A DNA stretch of 64,000 bases from Methanoculleus methanifontis (GTDB lineage: Archaea; Halobacteriota; Methanomicrobia; Methanomicrobiales; Methanoculleaceae). How positions within the stretch are numbered: the stretch's first letter is position 1; each line of letters starts with the position of its first letter. A program made the translations under genes and the position numbers. The notes beneath the pieces are model-generated. The model had not been told where the DNA came from. It was given only the letters and a program-made list of their open reading frames with translations, and made no database searches. Shown here piece by piece: positions 43,657-52,287 of the stretch. Location of the stretch: the NCBI RefSeq assembly GCF_030464365.1, contig NZ_VCYI01000011.1, forward strand, positions 1 through 64,000, read 5' to 3'.

Positions 43657-44736
43657 ATGATTGGAGTGATACTCGGCACGCGGCCGGAGATCGTCAAGAT
43701 GTCCCCCGTCATCAGGGAGTGCGAACGCAGGGGTATTGACTACTTCATCCTGCATACCGGGCAGCACTACTCCTATGAGATGGATCGGCTTTTTTTTGAG
43801 GAACTCGAACTCCCCGAGCCGGATTACAGCCTCGACGTAGGTTCCGGAACTCATGCCGGCCAGACGGCAAAGATCATGACCGGCGTCGAGGACGTTCTCC
43901 AGAAAGAGTCGCCCGACGTCGTTCTGGTGCAGGGAGATACGAACACCGTCATGGCCGCGGCTCTGGCAGCATCGAAGTTGCATATGAGGGTGGGGCATAT
44001 CGAAGCGGGACTCCGGAGTTTCAACCGCTGGATGCCCGAAGAGATCAACCGGGTGCTCACCGACCATATCTCAGACTACCTCTTCGCCCCGACGGAGAGC
44101 GCGAGAGAGAACCTCATCCGCGAGGGGATCGCTGAGCGGAAGATCTGTGTGACCGGCAACACCGTCGTCGATGCGGTATACCAGAATCTCGGCATAGCGA
44201 AGAAAAAGGGCGACGTATTGAAAGAACTCGATCTCGAGCCCCGTGAATACTTCCTTGTCACCGCCCACCGGCAGGAGAACGTGGACAACCGGAAACGGCT
44301 CAAAGAGATCTTAAAAGGGCTCGAAGTGGTGCAGAAGGAGTTCTCCCTCCCGGTCGTCTTCCCCGTCCACCCGCGAACCGAGAAACGGATCAAGGAACTG
44401 GGCTTCGGTGTCGACGGGTTAAACCTCACCAAACCCTTCGGGTTCCTGGAGTTCCTGCAGCTGGAGTCGCAGGCGAAACTCGTGCTGACCGATTCCGGCG
44501 GCGTCCAGGAAGAGGCCTGTGTTCTCGGCGTTCCCTGTGCAACGATGCGCTACGACACGGAGCGGCCCGAGACGCTGGACGTCGGATCGAACATCCTGGT
44601 CGGTGCTGACTCAAGAAAAATACTCGAAGCGGTTCGTTCCGCAGAAACCTGGAAATCCGGGTGGAAGAACCCCTACGGCGATGGAATTGCCGGGAAAATG
44701 ATTGTCATGGTCTGTGCCGCCGCACGGCCCCAATGA
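43657..44736 (+). CDS. wecB: UDP-N-acetylglucosamine 2-epimerase
   Basis: 359 residues. GVILGTRPEIVKMSPVIREC is the family start, followed by FILHTGQHYSYEMD, VVLVQGDTNTVMAAALAA, HIEAGLRSFNRWMPEEINR, VTAHRQENVDNRKRL and VLTDSGGVQEEACVLGVP. These form the nonhydrolysing epimerase that makes UDP-ManNAc from UDP-GlcNAc. Its product is the substrate of WecC encoded next, 19 bases downstream. It follows the GT2 gene by 37 bases. Confidence 0.95.
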   Translation: MIGVILGTRPEIVKMSPVIRECERRGIDYFILHTGQHYSYEMDRLFFEELELPEPDYSLDVGSGTHAGQTAKIMTGVEDVLQKESPDVVLVQGDTNTVMAAALAASKLHMRVGHIEAGLRSFNRWMPEEINRVLTDHISDYLFAPTESARENLIREGIAERKICVTGNTVVDAVYQNLGIAKKKGDVLKELDLEPREYFLVTAHRQENVDNRKRLKEILKGLEVVQKEFSLPVVFPVHPRTEKRIKELGFGVDGLNLTKPFGFLEFLQLESQAKLVLTDSGGVQEEACVLGVPCATMRYDTERPETLDVGSNILVGADSRKILEAVRSAETWKSGWKNPYGDGIAGKMIVMVCAAARPQ

Positions 44737-44755
44737 TTGCCCGAGGAGAATGCAA

Positions 44756-46129
44756 ATGAAGATCTGCGTACTGGGATTAGGATACATAGGATTACCGACT
44801 GCACTGTTGTTTGCGGCTCGTGGAGCGGATGTTGTGGGCGTTGACGTGAAGCAGAGCGTTGTGGATTGCCTCAATCGCGGGAGCCTGCCGTTCGGGGAGC
44901 CAGGGCTCGACGCCCTGTACAGCGAGGCCAAAAGCCGGTTCCTCGCCAGAACCGAGCCGGAGACCGCCGACGTCTTCCTGATTGCCGTGCCGACACCCCT
45001 GGATCCGGCAACAAAAGTCTCCAACCTCTCCTACGTCAAGAGCGCAGCCGACATGATCGCCCCCCATCTTCGCGGAGGGAACCTGGTCGTCCTCGAATCG
45101 ACCGTCCCTCCAGGAACCAGCGAACGGGTCATCATCCCGAGACTCGAAAAGAGCGGTGTTGCCGCCGGAGACTTCCTCTACGCCCACTGCCCCGAGCGGG
45201 CGATACCAGGGCGAACCCTGCAGGAGATGACGGGCAACAACCGCATCATCGGCGGCTACGACCGGGACTCCACCGACCAGGCCACCGCGATCTACCGAAC
45301 CTTCGTCCGCGGGCAGATATACCAGACCGACACGAGGACGGCGGAGTTCGTCAAGTTGATGGAGAACACCTGCCGCGACGTGAATATCGCGCTCGCAAAC
45401 GAGTTCGCCCAGCTCGCGGAAGAGTGCGGGATCAACGTCTGGGAGGCGATCACTCTCGCAAACAAGCACCCCCGGGTCACCGTCCTCAACCCCGGTCCGG
45501 GTGTCGGAGGGCACTGCATCGCCGTCGACCCCTGGTTCCTGACCGAGAACTCAACCCGGTGCAGGATGGTCTCCACTGCGCGGGAGATCAACGACTCCAT
45601 GCCGAACTATGTGCTGCGTATCGCACGTGGCCTTCTCGCCGGCGTTCAGGATCCGGTGATCAGCATCCTCGGCGCCGCCTACAAGGGCAACGTCGGCGAT
45701 ACCCGGGAGAGCCCGGCGTTCAAGTTCATCCAGCTCGCCGAGAACGAGGGATACGCTATCCGGTGTCACGACCCGTATGTAACAGAGTTCGCGCACCCCC
45801 TCATGGATCTCCCAAAAGCAACCGCCGGTAGCGACTGTATCGTCATCCTCACCGATCACGATTGTTTCCGGGAACTTGACCCAGCAGAACTCCAGGTGAG
45901 GACGAAGTTCGTCATAGATGCCCGGAACATCCTCGATCACGAGAAGTGGACCGACCAGGGCTTTACCGTCCGTGTGCTGGGTGACGGTTCATCGGTGCAG
46001 CAGACGGTTCCGGGAGAGATCGCGGCTCCGGCAGGGCTGTATTCTGCAGGCGCCTCGCGGCCGATTGCGTCCTCATCGCCGCCCTCCGTATCCCTGCTCT
46101 CTCCGAACGGGCGGGAGGGCTTCCTTTAG
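44756..46129 (+). CDS. wecC: UDP-N-acetyl-D-mannosamine dehydrogenase
   Basis: 457 residues; the ATG at 44756 was chosen over 44750 because GAGGAG (44743-44748) is then at proper distance. The N-terminal Rossmann motif is VLGLGYIGLPTALLFAARGA, with VLESTVPPGTSE, FVKLMENTCRDVNIALANEF (catalytic lysine region) and GVGGHCIAVDPWFL (catalytic cysteine in GGHC). It oxidises UDP-ManNAc to UDP-ManNAcA, a component of archaeal surface glycans. The C-terminal 45 residues after VLGDGSS are extra and Ser/Pro-rich. It forms a metabolic pair with wecB. Confidence 0.93.
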   Translation: MKICVLGLGYIGLPTALLFAARGADVVGVDVKQSVVDCLNRGSLPFGEPGLDALYSEAKSRFLARTEPETADVFLIAVPTPLDPATKVSNLSYVKSAADMIAPHLRGGNLVVLESTVPPGTSERVIIPRLEKSGVAAGDFLYAHCPERAIPGRTLQEMTGNNRIIGGYDRDSTDQATAIYRTFVRGQIYQTDTRTAEFVKLMENTCRDVNIALANEFAQLAEECGINVWEAITLANKHPRVTVLNPGPGVGGHCIAVDPWFLTENSTRCRMVSTAREINDSMPNYVLRIARGLLAGVQDPVISILGAAYKGNVGDTRESPAFKFIQLAENEGYAIRCHDPYVTEFAHPLMDLPKATAGSDCIVILTDHDCFRELDPAELQVRTKFVIDARNILDHEKWTDQGFTVRVLGDGSSVQQTVPGEIAAPAGLYSAGASRPIASSSPPSVSLLSPNGREGFL

Positions 46130-46208
46130 TCCTCCCGTACACGGTTTCGCAAAGCAGGGACCGCCAGCCGGTCCCCCACGACCCCATTCAGATACTACGA
46201 GGAGTTGC

Positions 46209-47417
46209 ATGAAACAGGTATGCATCGTATCACAGCACTTTCCGCCGGAAAAATCAGGTAACGCATCAAGAATCCATGACACCGCCGCACACCTTGCAAA
46301 ACTGGGGATCGGCGTGACTGTGCTTGCGCCGCACCCCACGTTCCCTACCGGCTCGTTCTCCCGTACCTGGAAGCGCTCGGACGTGCAGGAGGTCGATGGG
46401 ATCCGGATTGTCCGCCTCTGGACCTGGCAACCGGGCACCGGCGATCCGGGGTTTGTCAGCAGGATGGCCTACTACCTCTCCTTCCCGGTGCATGCCGCAC
46501 TCTGGCTGCTCTTCACCCGGAACCGGTTCGACGCAATCATGACGTCGGCGCCACCGCTCTTCACCGGGATCCCGGGGTACGTCCTGAAACGGACGTCACG
46601 GGTGAAGTGGATCCTCGATATCCGCGACCTCTGGATCGATGCATCGATAGGCCTTGGTTTCCTCAGGGAAGGAAGCCTCTACGAGAAAGTGAGCCGGATA
46701 TTCGAGCAGATGTGTCTTGACCGGGCCGACCTCGTCGGGGTCACGACGGAAGAGCTCGGGCGGAGGATCTCGGCGCGCTATCGGGTTACCGCTCCCATGG
46801 AACTGATGCCGAACGGCGTCAACACCGACTTCTTCCGTCCCGCGAACCACGGGAAGAAGCGGCAGATCATCTACGCCGGAAACGTCGGGCACGCCCAGGA
46901 TCTCGACAAGGTGGCTCTCGCCGTCAAGTCGATGAACGGCACCTACAACCTGAAGTTCGTCATCGTCGGCGACGGCGACACCAGGAAGAGTCTTGAGAGG
47001 CTGGTGAAGGCGGAGAGCCTGACCGACTCCGTCGTCTTCACGGGCACCCTTCCCCGCGAGGAGATCCCGCGGCTGCTCTCGGAATCACTCGTGGGGGTGG
47101 CGCCCTTAAAGAGGCTCGCGAACCTCGAATACGCCGCCCCCACCAAGGCCTACGAGTACATGGCGTGCGGGATACCCTTCGTCGGCTGCGGGAACGGTGA
47201 GATCGCCCATCTCGCGAAGAAGTCGGGTGCAGGGGTCATCGCCGAGAACACACCGGAGGCGATCGCCACGACGCTTTCCGCGCTTCTCGACGATCCAGAG
47301 AAGATAGAGGAGATGGGGCGCCGTGGCCGGGAGTACGTCGCGGAGCACTACGACCGGCGATCGGTTGCCCTGAAACTGAAACACTACATTGAGAGGATGA
47401 CATGGACGGGCGCATAA
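46209..47417 (+). CDS. GT4-family glycosyltransferase
   Basis: 402 residues from the ATG at 46209, with GGAG/GAGG just ahead; the upstream frame from 45918 overlaps wecC and is noncoding. CIVSQHFPPEKSGNASRIHD is the N-terminal GT-B loop, VTVLAPHPTFPTGS follows, and the C-terminal half has YAGNVGHAQDLDKVALAV, FVIVGDGDTRKSLERLV and EYAAPTKAYEYMACGIPFVG (E-x7-E type binding of the donor nucleotide). It should add a sugar in the ManNAcA-containing glycan. It overlaps the next gene by 16 bases. Confidence 0.9.
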   Translation: MKQVCIVSQHFPPEKSGNASRIHDTAAHLAKLGIGVTVLAPHPTFPTGSFSRTWKRSDVQEVDGIRIVRLWTWQPGTGDPGFVSRMAYYLSFPVHAALWLLFTRNRFDAIMTSAPPLFTGIPGYVLKRTSRVKWILDIRDLWIDASIGLGFLREGSLYEKVSRIFEQMCLDRADLVGVTTEELGRRISARYRVTAPMELMPNGVNTDFFRPANHGKKRQIIYAGNVGHAQDLDKVALAVKSMNGTYNLKFVIVGDGDTRKSLERLVKAESLTDSVVFTGTLPREEIPRLLSESLVGVAPLKRLANLEYAAPTKAYEYMACGIPFVGCGNGEIAHLAKKSGAGVIAENTPEAIATTLSALLDDPEKIEEMGRRGREYVAEHYDRRSVALKLKHYIERMTWTGA

Positions 47418-48592
47418 GATCGCTTCTCTCCCGCGTTGCCGGGGAGGTCAGGGAGCTCGCCGTCGTCGACGGCGAGACCGCGTACATCCGCGACCCGGTC
47501 TTTCCGGTCATCCGGAACCGCGTGCACGCCGAGGTCGCAAAAGCGATGCTCCGGTCAGGCGGCGACCCGCTCGTGGGCCCGATCCTCGACTACACTGTCG
47601 GGTGCCAGAACCAGGACGGATCCTACAACGAGGTTCACGTGAACTACAACGAGCCTTCGGCCCTGATCACGGCGTTTATCGGCGACGCGCTCCTGGAAGC
47701 GGCGGAGCGGTATCCGCACGAGGAGGCGCTTTCAAAGGCCCGGGACTATGTCCTCGCCGCCGAGAGGAGCCGGGGATGTTTCCTGAAGTCCCGGGGCTAC
47801 ACCGCCGACCACCTGAACGTCGACGCCTCCTGCGGGGCGTTCCTCGCCCGGTATGCGGAGCGCTACGACGATGAGGAAGCCCGTGCAGCCGCGTTGCGGG
47901 CGGCGGAGAACGTCGTCCGCCACCAGCGGCGCGACGGCGTCTACCCCTACGCGGTCGATAAGGGGACTTATCCCTACGTCTTCAATCTCCCCTGCGTGCA
48001 CTACCAGGGGGTGACGATCTACTACCTCGCAAAGGCAAACGATGCCCTGTGCGACGAGCGGGTCGACGGAAGCATCGCGAAAGGCGTGCGGTGGCTTGCG
48101 GACGCCCAGCGCCCCGGCGGGCGGTTTGACTGGTCGAGGAGCGGGCTATCCTTCGCCTACTACCTCTCTGGGGCGTACGCGTTCGCCCTGGCCTCGTTCG
48201 TCTATGCGTCGCGGACGGACGAGCGTTACCGCGAACACGCCGACCGCTGTCTTGAGCAGCTCGAGCGGGATGTGCAGGGGCTCACCCCCCGGTGGGAGCC
48301 CGGCTCCTGGGCAGGTCTCGTCCCGTCCGTCGCCACGGCGGCGAGGGCGGCGTCGCTCGGGAACTACCCGTTGCGGCACCGGGCGTTCCGGTTCGGCTAC
48401 GGCATGTATCGCGAGATCGCCCGCCGCCGGTACGGAGAAACCCCGGAGACGCGGTCGTTCGAGGCGCTCTGCCGACTGCTCGGGATCCGAACTTCAACCG
48501 TGGAACCGTCGAATAACTTCCCCGATCTCTTCATGACCTCGGAGGTGCTCGACTGCCTCAGTCAGTCGAGAGTCTGGGAGAACCACATATGA
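47402..48592 (+). CDS. Alpha/alpha-toroid protein of a glycan locus
   Basis: 396 residues, made of helical repeats such as KAMLRSGGDPLVGPILDYTV, DALLEAAERYPHEEALSKAR and RWLADAQRPGGRFDWSRSGL with QDGSYN-type turns. These are typical of six-hairpin (alpha/alpha)6 toroids, as in heparinase II/III lyases, GH88-like hydrolases and terpenoid cyclases. The catalytic residues of any one family could not be assigned. In bacterial loci such genes sit next to the two-domain oxidoreductase that follows here (the stop overlaps that ATG, 48589-48592). So it may modify or cleave the same uronic-acid glycan. Confidence 0.6.
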   Translation: MDGRIRSLLSRVAGEVRELAVVDGETAYIRDPVFPVIRNRVHAEVAKAMLRSGGDPLVGPILDYTVGCQNQDGSYNEVHVNYNEPSALITAFIGDALLEAAERYPHEEALSKARDYVLAAERSRGCFLKSRGYTADHLNVDASCGAFLARYAERYDDEEARAAALRAAENVVRHQRRDGVYPYAVDKGTYPYVFNLPCVHYQGVTIYYLAKANDALCDERVDGSIAKGVRWLADAQRPGGRFDWSRSGLSFAYYLSGAYAFALASFVYASRTDERYREHADRCLEQLERDVQGLTPRWEPGSWAGLVPSVATAARAASLGNYPLRHRAFRFGYGMYREIARRRYGETPETRSFEALCRLLGIRTSTVEPSNNFPDLFMTSEVLDCLSQSRVWENHI

Positions 48593-50736
48593 AACAGGTA
48601 TTGCTCGACCTGCAGTCAGGGTCCATCCAGGTGGAGAACGTTCCCGTTCCCGCCGTAACGAGGGGGGTGGTCGTCGAGAACGCCTACTCCCTCATCAGCG
48701 CCGGCACGGAGTCGTCGCTGATCAACCTCGCACAGCAGTCGCTCGTCGGCAAGGCGAAGGCACGCCCCGACGATGTGAAAAAAGTCATCCAGAAAGTGGG
48801 GACGGACGGCCCTCTCTCGGCCTACCAGCAGGCGATGAGCCGCCTGGCGAAACCCGAACCACTCGGCTACAGCTCTGCCGGCACGGTGGTGACGACCGCG
48901 TCCGACGAGTTCGAGGTCGGCGACCGCGTCGCCTGCGCCGGAGCCGGGTATGCGGTGCATGCCGAGTACGTCTCGGTTCCAAAGAACCTCTGCGTCAGGA
49001 TCCCCGACGGTGTCGAGTTTAAGGAGGCGGCGTTCACGACCGTAGGAGCGATCGCGATGCACGGCGCGAGAAACGCGAATGTCACCGTGGGCGAGAACGT
49101 CGCGGTGATCGGGCTCGGTTTGATCGGGCTTCTCACCGTCCAGATCCTCAAAGCCGCAGGGTGCCGGGTGATCGGGATCGATATCGACCGGGAGAAACTT
49201 TTACTCGCAGAATGCCTCGGTGCGGACGTCGTCTCGAACTACGACGGCCTCTTCGAGAGGGCGCGGGCGTTATCGCCGTTCGGGGCGGACGCGGTCGTCA
49301 TCACCGCCGCCACCCGGTCAAGCGCCCCAATCGAGGCCGCCGGCCGCCTGGTCCGGGATAAGGGGAGGGTCGTGGTCGTCGGGAACGTCGGCATGAACGT
49401 GCCCCGGGATGTCTTCTACGCAAAAGAGGCGGAGGTCGTCGTCTCCCGGTCATACGGCCCCGGCCGCTACGACAGGAACTACGAGGAGCGGGGGATCGAC
49501 TACCCGATCTACGTTCGGTGGACGGAGAAGAGGAACATGGAGGCGTTCCTTGAACTGGTGCGCCAGAAGAAGATCGACCTCGACCGCCTGATCACCCATA
49601 CGTTCCCGCTCGACGACGCACCGGGGGCTTACGACCTCATCAACACCGGAAAAGAACGGTTCATCGGGGTTCTCTTGCAGTACAGCCCGAACGGTGCGGG
49701 TGCCTCCGGCACCGTCGTCCGCTTCCCGGGGCCCGGCGCACGGACACGGAAGGCTCCGGCCGCGGCCCGGACGCTCGGGTGTATCGGCGCCGGGGTTCAC
49801 GCCCAGAGCGCCCTCTACCCGCACCTCTCCGCCCTTCCAGTGAACCTCGGGGGGCTCGCGACCGCGACGGGACTCTCGGCGCAGACGGTCGCGAAGAAGT
49901 ACGGGTTCGCCTACTGCACCACCGACCACCAGAGGATCCTCGACGACCCCGATATCGACGCAGTGATGATCGCGACCAGAAACGATCTCCACGCACCGAT
50001 GGCGATCAACGCGCTGCGTGCCGGAAAAGACGTCTTCGTGGAAAAACCGCTTGCGACCGATATCGACGGCCTCCGGCGGATCGTCGAGGCCAGAAACGAG
50101 TCCGGGCAGCGGCTGATGGTCGGGTTCAACCGCCGCTATTCCCCGCTTGCGGTGAAGATGAAGAATTTCTTCGCAAACCGGGCAACTCCCGCCGTCCTGC
50201 ACTACCGGGTCAACGCCGGGCAGATCCCGCCCGAACACTGGGTGCACGACGACGAGCAGGGCGGCGGCATGCTGATCTCGGAGTGCTGCCACTTCATCGA
50301 CTTCATGCAGTACATCACCGGGGCACGGCCGGTCCAGGTCGTTGCCCGGGCGATCGAGCCGACCGGGACGCTCCAGAAGTACGACAACTTCCAGGCGACC
50401 CTAACCTTCGACGACGGGTCGCTCGGCACCGTCACCTACACGACGCTCGGCGACCGCTCCTACCCCAAAGAGACCGTCGAGGTCTTCGCCGGCAACGCTG
50501 TCGGGAGGATCACCGACTTCCGCGACCTCGAACTCCGGCGGGAGGGGAAGGCATCGCGGGAGAGACGGTGGCTCGCCCAGGAGAAAGGGTTTGCCGAGGA
50601 ACTCCTGGCGTTCGTGAAGGGCGAGGAGCCGGAATTCGCCGCAAGCGTCGCAACGACGCTTGCAACGTTTGCGGCATGGGAGTCGATCGATACCGGGACA
50701 GCGCAGGAGATCGATCCCGGGCGGGTGGGGTTGTGA
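48589..50736 (+). CDS. Two-domain oxidoreductase: zinc alcohol dehydrogenase-like plus Gfo/Idh/MocA
   Basis: 715 residues. Residues 1-350 are a medium-chain dehydrogenase: EYVSVPKNLCVRIPDGVEFK, then the NAD-binding GLGLIGLLTVQILKAAGCRV and MHGARNANVTVGENVAVIG. From about 385 on, a second Rossmann domain (LGCIGAGVHAQSALYPHLS, DAVMIATRNDLHAPMAINAL, AGKDVFVEKPLATDIDGLRR with the EKP motif) is a Gfo/Idh/MocA oxidoreductase. This fused type occurs in heparosan/capsule-related bacterial loci and is thought to act on a sugar nucleotide. It overlaps the toroid gene by four bases. Confidence 0.88.
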   Translation: MKQVLLDLQSGSIQVENVPVPAVTRGVVVENAYSLISAGTESSLINLAQQSLVGKAKARPDDVKKVIQKVGTDGPLSAYQQAMSRLAKPEPLGYSSAGTVVTTASDEFEVGDRVACAGAGYAVHAEYVSVPKNLCVRIPDGVEFKEAAFTTVGAIAMHGARNANVTVGENVAVIGLGLIGLLTVQILKAAGCRVIGIDIDREKLLLAECLGADVVSNYDGLFERARALSPFGADAVVITAATRSSAPIEAAGRLVRDKGRVVVVGNVGMNVPRDVFYAKEAEVVVSRSYGPGRYDRNYEERGIDYPIYVRWTEKRNMEAFLELVRQKKIDLDRLITHTFPLDDAPGAYDLINTGKERFIGVLLQYSPNGAGASGTVVRFPGPGARTRKAPAAARTLGCIGAGVHAQSALYPHLSALPVNLGGLATATGLSAQTVAKKYGFAYCTTDHQRILDDPDIDAVMIATRNDLHAPMAINALRAGKDVFVEKPLATDIDGLRRIVEARNESGQRLMVGFNRRYSPLAVKMKNFFANRATPAVLHYRVNAGQIPPEHWVHDDEQGGGMLISECCHFIDFMQYITGARPVQVVARAIEPTGTLQKYDNFQATLTFDDGSLGTVTYTTLGDRSYPKETVEVFAGNAVGRITDFRDLELRREGKASRERRWLAQEKGFAEELLAFVKGEEPEFAASVATTLATFAAWESIDTGTAQEIDPGRVGL

Positions 50737-51374
50737 AGCAGTTCAACCAATTTTTGCGATGTCTAAGGACGGGCCCCTTTACGGCCTTGATAGCGAAGCC
50801 GTCCCAAAAAGCCTCTTCCCTGAGGGAAGATATTTGAAAGGGGCATAAAAGCGATATAAAATCATATACTCAAATTTCCGATAACGCATGTAAAAAGCTT
50901 TGAACCATGAGGATCTGTAGTCGCCGAATACTGTTCGGGCGACTTCAGTTACTAAAATAGCAGAGATATGCGCAAAGGTAGAAGTTGTCCCAAACGCTAT
51001 TGCCGGGAGGGGGACACCCCCTCCCGGACTCTCCCCCGAGTGGCGATATCCAATGGAAAGCCGTTTCACCCTTCTTGTTCAGAATGTGGCTCAAATGGTA
51101 GATAACTGGGAAGTAAGGGCTCCGGTTAGGGTATGCCGGAGGTTCGGAGATCTTTTTGGACGAACTCGTATACTGTTAAGGTGGGTTATTCACACTGCCC
51201 GTTATGGTAGGGGTATTGCTGGAGCTCACCTTTATTTCAAGGATTCAATTTAAAAAAGGCTTTTCAAGGCTAAAGGTTAATTTCCCACATTCATTTTGCT
51301 GCGTATTCTATTCCCAAACAATTCCGCGAAATAAGCATCGACAAGTATTTGGTATGGAATAATGATTTCTCATC
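50737..51374. other. AT-rich noncoding stretch with repeat copy B
   Basis: 638 bases without a convincing gene between the glycan series and the HNH gene. It holds the repeat copy at 50981-51162. The rest is AT-rich, with TTTAAAAAAGGC-like tracts at 51250, and I see no RNA. Confidence 0.5.
50981..51162 (-). repeat. Dispersed structured repeat, copy B
   Basis: On the reverse strand this runs parallel to copy A (3956-4208): CCAAAAAGATCTCCGAACC, TACCCTAA, GAGCCCTTA, TGAGCCACAT, GGGTGAAACGGC, TGTCCCCCTCCCGG and GGGACAAC come in the same order. The GC palindrome GGGAGGGGG-ACA-CCCCCTCCC is retained at 51005-51026. The 40-base tandem block of copy A is missing. Similarity stops abruptly at both ends. 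Confidence 0.65.
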
Positions 51375-51758
51375 ATGGTGATAAATGAGACAAAACGCGA
51401 ATCATACGTAAAGCGACTTTTCTTAGGGGAGAAAAAACGTGTCGACTCTGGAGAAAGGAAAAAGAAAGAAAGGATAAGCCCTGACGATGCACAAGGCAAA
51501 GAAATCGTCCGTAAGTATAAAGCAAAATGTGACGTGTGCAGTCTGCCTTATACGGATCCCCACCAATTTGCCATTCATCATATTAATGGGGATCCAGAGA
51601 TCACAATTACTCGAAATCTGACTCTTCTGTGCAGTAACTGCCATAATGGCATTCACGGTACCGTAGATAGCCAGATAAAGGATTATAAAAATAATCAGAA
51701 GAAAATCGCTGGTGAAAAACAGAGTTTGTCAATAAAACCTAAAAAAAACCAAAGTTAA
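51375..51758 (+). CDS. HNH endonuclease domain protein (first part of a frameshifted fusion)
   Basis: 127 residues. An N-terminal basic part leads to the HNH zinc-finger nuclease: CDVCSLPYTDPHQFAIHHIN (HHIN core), NLTLLCSNCHNGIHG with CxxC knuckles. The frame ends at TAA 51756, a few codons after a run of eight A (51741-51748). If one A were absent, the reading would continue into a DnaJ-type zinc finger (see next entry). AT-rich and unlike its neighbours, near repeat copy B, so likely mobile or transferred. Without the tail it is still a plausible nuclease. Confidence 0.7.
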   Translation: MVINETKRESYVKRLFLGEKKRVDSGERKKKERISPDDAQGKEIVRKYKAKCDVCSLPYTDPHQFAIHHINGDPEITITRNLTLLCSNCHNGIHGTVDSQIKDYKNNQKKIAGEKQSLSIKPKKNQS

Positions 51759-51963
51759 GTGTGGGTTTTGCAGGGGTAGTGGAAAGGGATTAACAGGATT
51801 TTACCATTGTCCAGTGTGCCAAGGGGAGGGGCAAATCGAAGTCTTCAGTCCGCCAGAGAAATGCAGAGTCTGTAAAGGAACTGGAAAGGATTCTCTTGGC
51901 ATAACAACGTGCCAGAAGTGTGGTGGCACAGGATATACCAACACCACAAAAAGACTTGACTGA
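51759..51963 (+). pseudogene. DnaJ-type zinc finger, out of frame with the HNH gene
   Basis: About 68 codons with four CxxCxGxG-type knuckles: CGFCRGSGKG, CPVCQGEGQI, CRVCKGTGKD and CQKCGGTGYT, ending RLD and stop at 51961. There is no start codon in this frame between the upstream stop at 51730 and the first knuckle. The HNH frame reaches it if the A8 run at 51741-51748 loses one base. So it is either the lost C-terminus of the HNH protein, the product of a slippage event, or a sequencing error in the A tract. Confidence 0.65.
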
Positions 51964-52287
51964 AACTGAGAATCTGGCTATCTTTGATTCTCAGGCCTCA
52001 GGTGGAGTAACTGTCATTTCTCGGAACACCGAGAGCCCTATTCCACCGGCTATCGCCACGCACTGCCCCCGCCCCCGGGGCGGGGGAGGAGGCCGAAGGC
52101 CGGGCGGGGTGGGGGCTACAGGCAGCAATCTATGAGCAGGGGGCGGAGAAGAAGCAGGCCCCTCCCCGCGAGCCGCCTCCCCTATTAGCGATATCACCAC
52201 GTGCTGCTCTCGCTCCGAAACATCGCACCAACAGAAAAAAAACACCCGGGGAGAGCCCGGGCCCCCCGCCTGATACCGGCTCAGCGT
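51964..52287. other. Intergenic stretch with GC palindrome
   Basis: 324 bases. A near-perfect palindrome (CCCCCGCCCC/GGGGCGGGGG at 52066-52086) stands out, followed by GC-rich short repeats (GAGGAGGCCGAAGGCCGGGC). The open frames across it are low in complexity and were not called. Confidence 0.45.
52066..52086. terminator. GC-rich palindrome, possible RNA hairpin
   Basis: Ten-base arms pair almost perfectly with a one-base gap, strong enough for a hairpin or a cruciform. It lies between the ends of the HNH locus and the radical SAM gene, so it could separate the transcripts. Confidence 0.3.

Noticed and set aside
45918-46208. Upstream extension of the GT4 gene
   Set aside because: The 97 codons overlap wecC in another frame and are arginine/proline rich; GAGG before the ATG at 46209 marks the real start.
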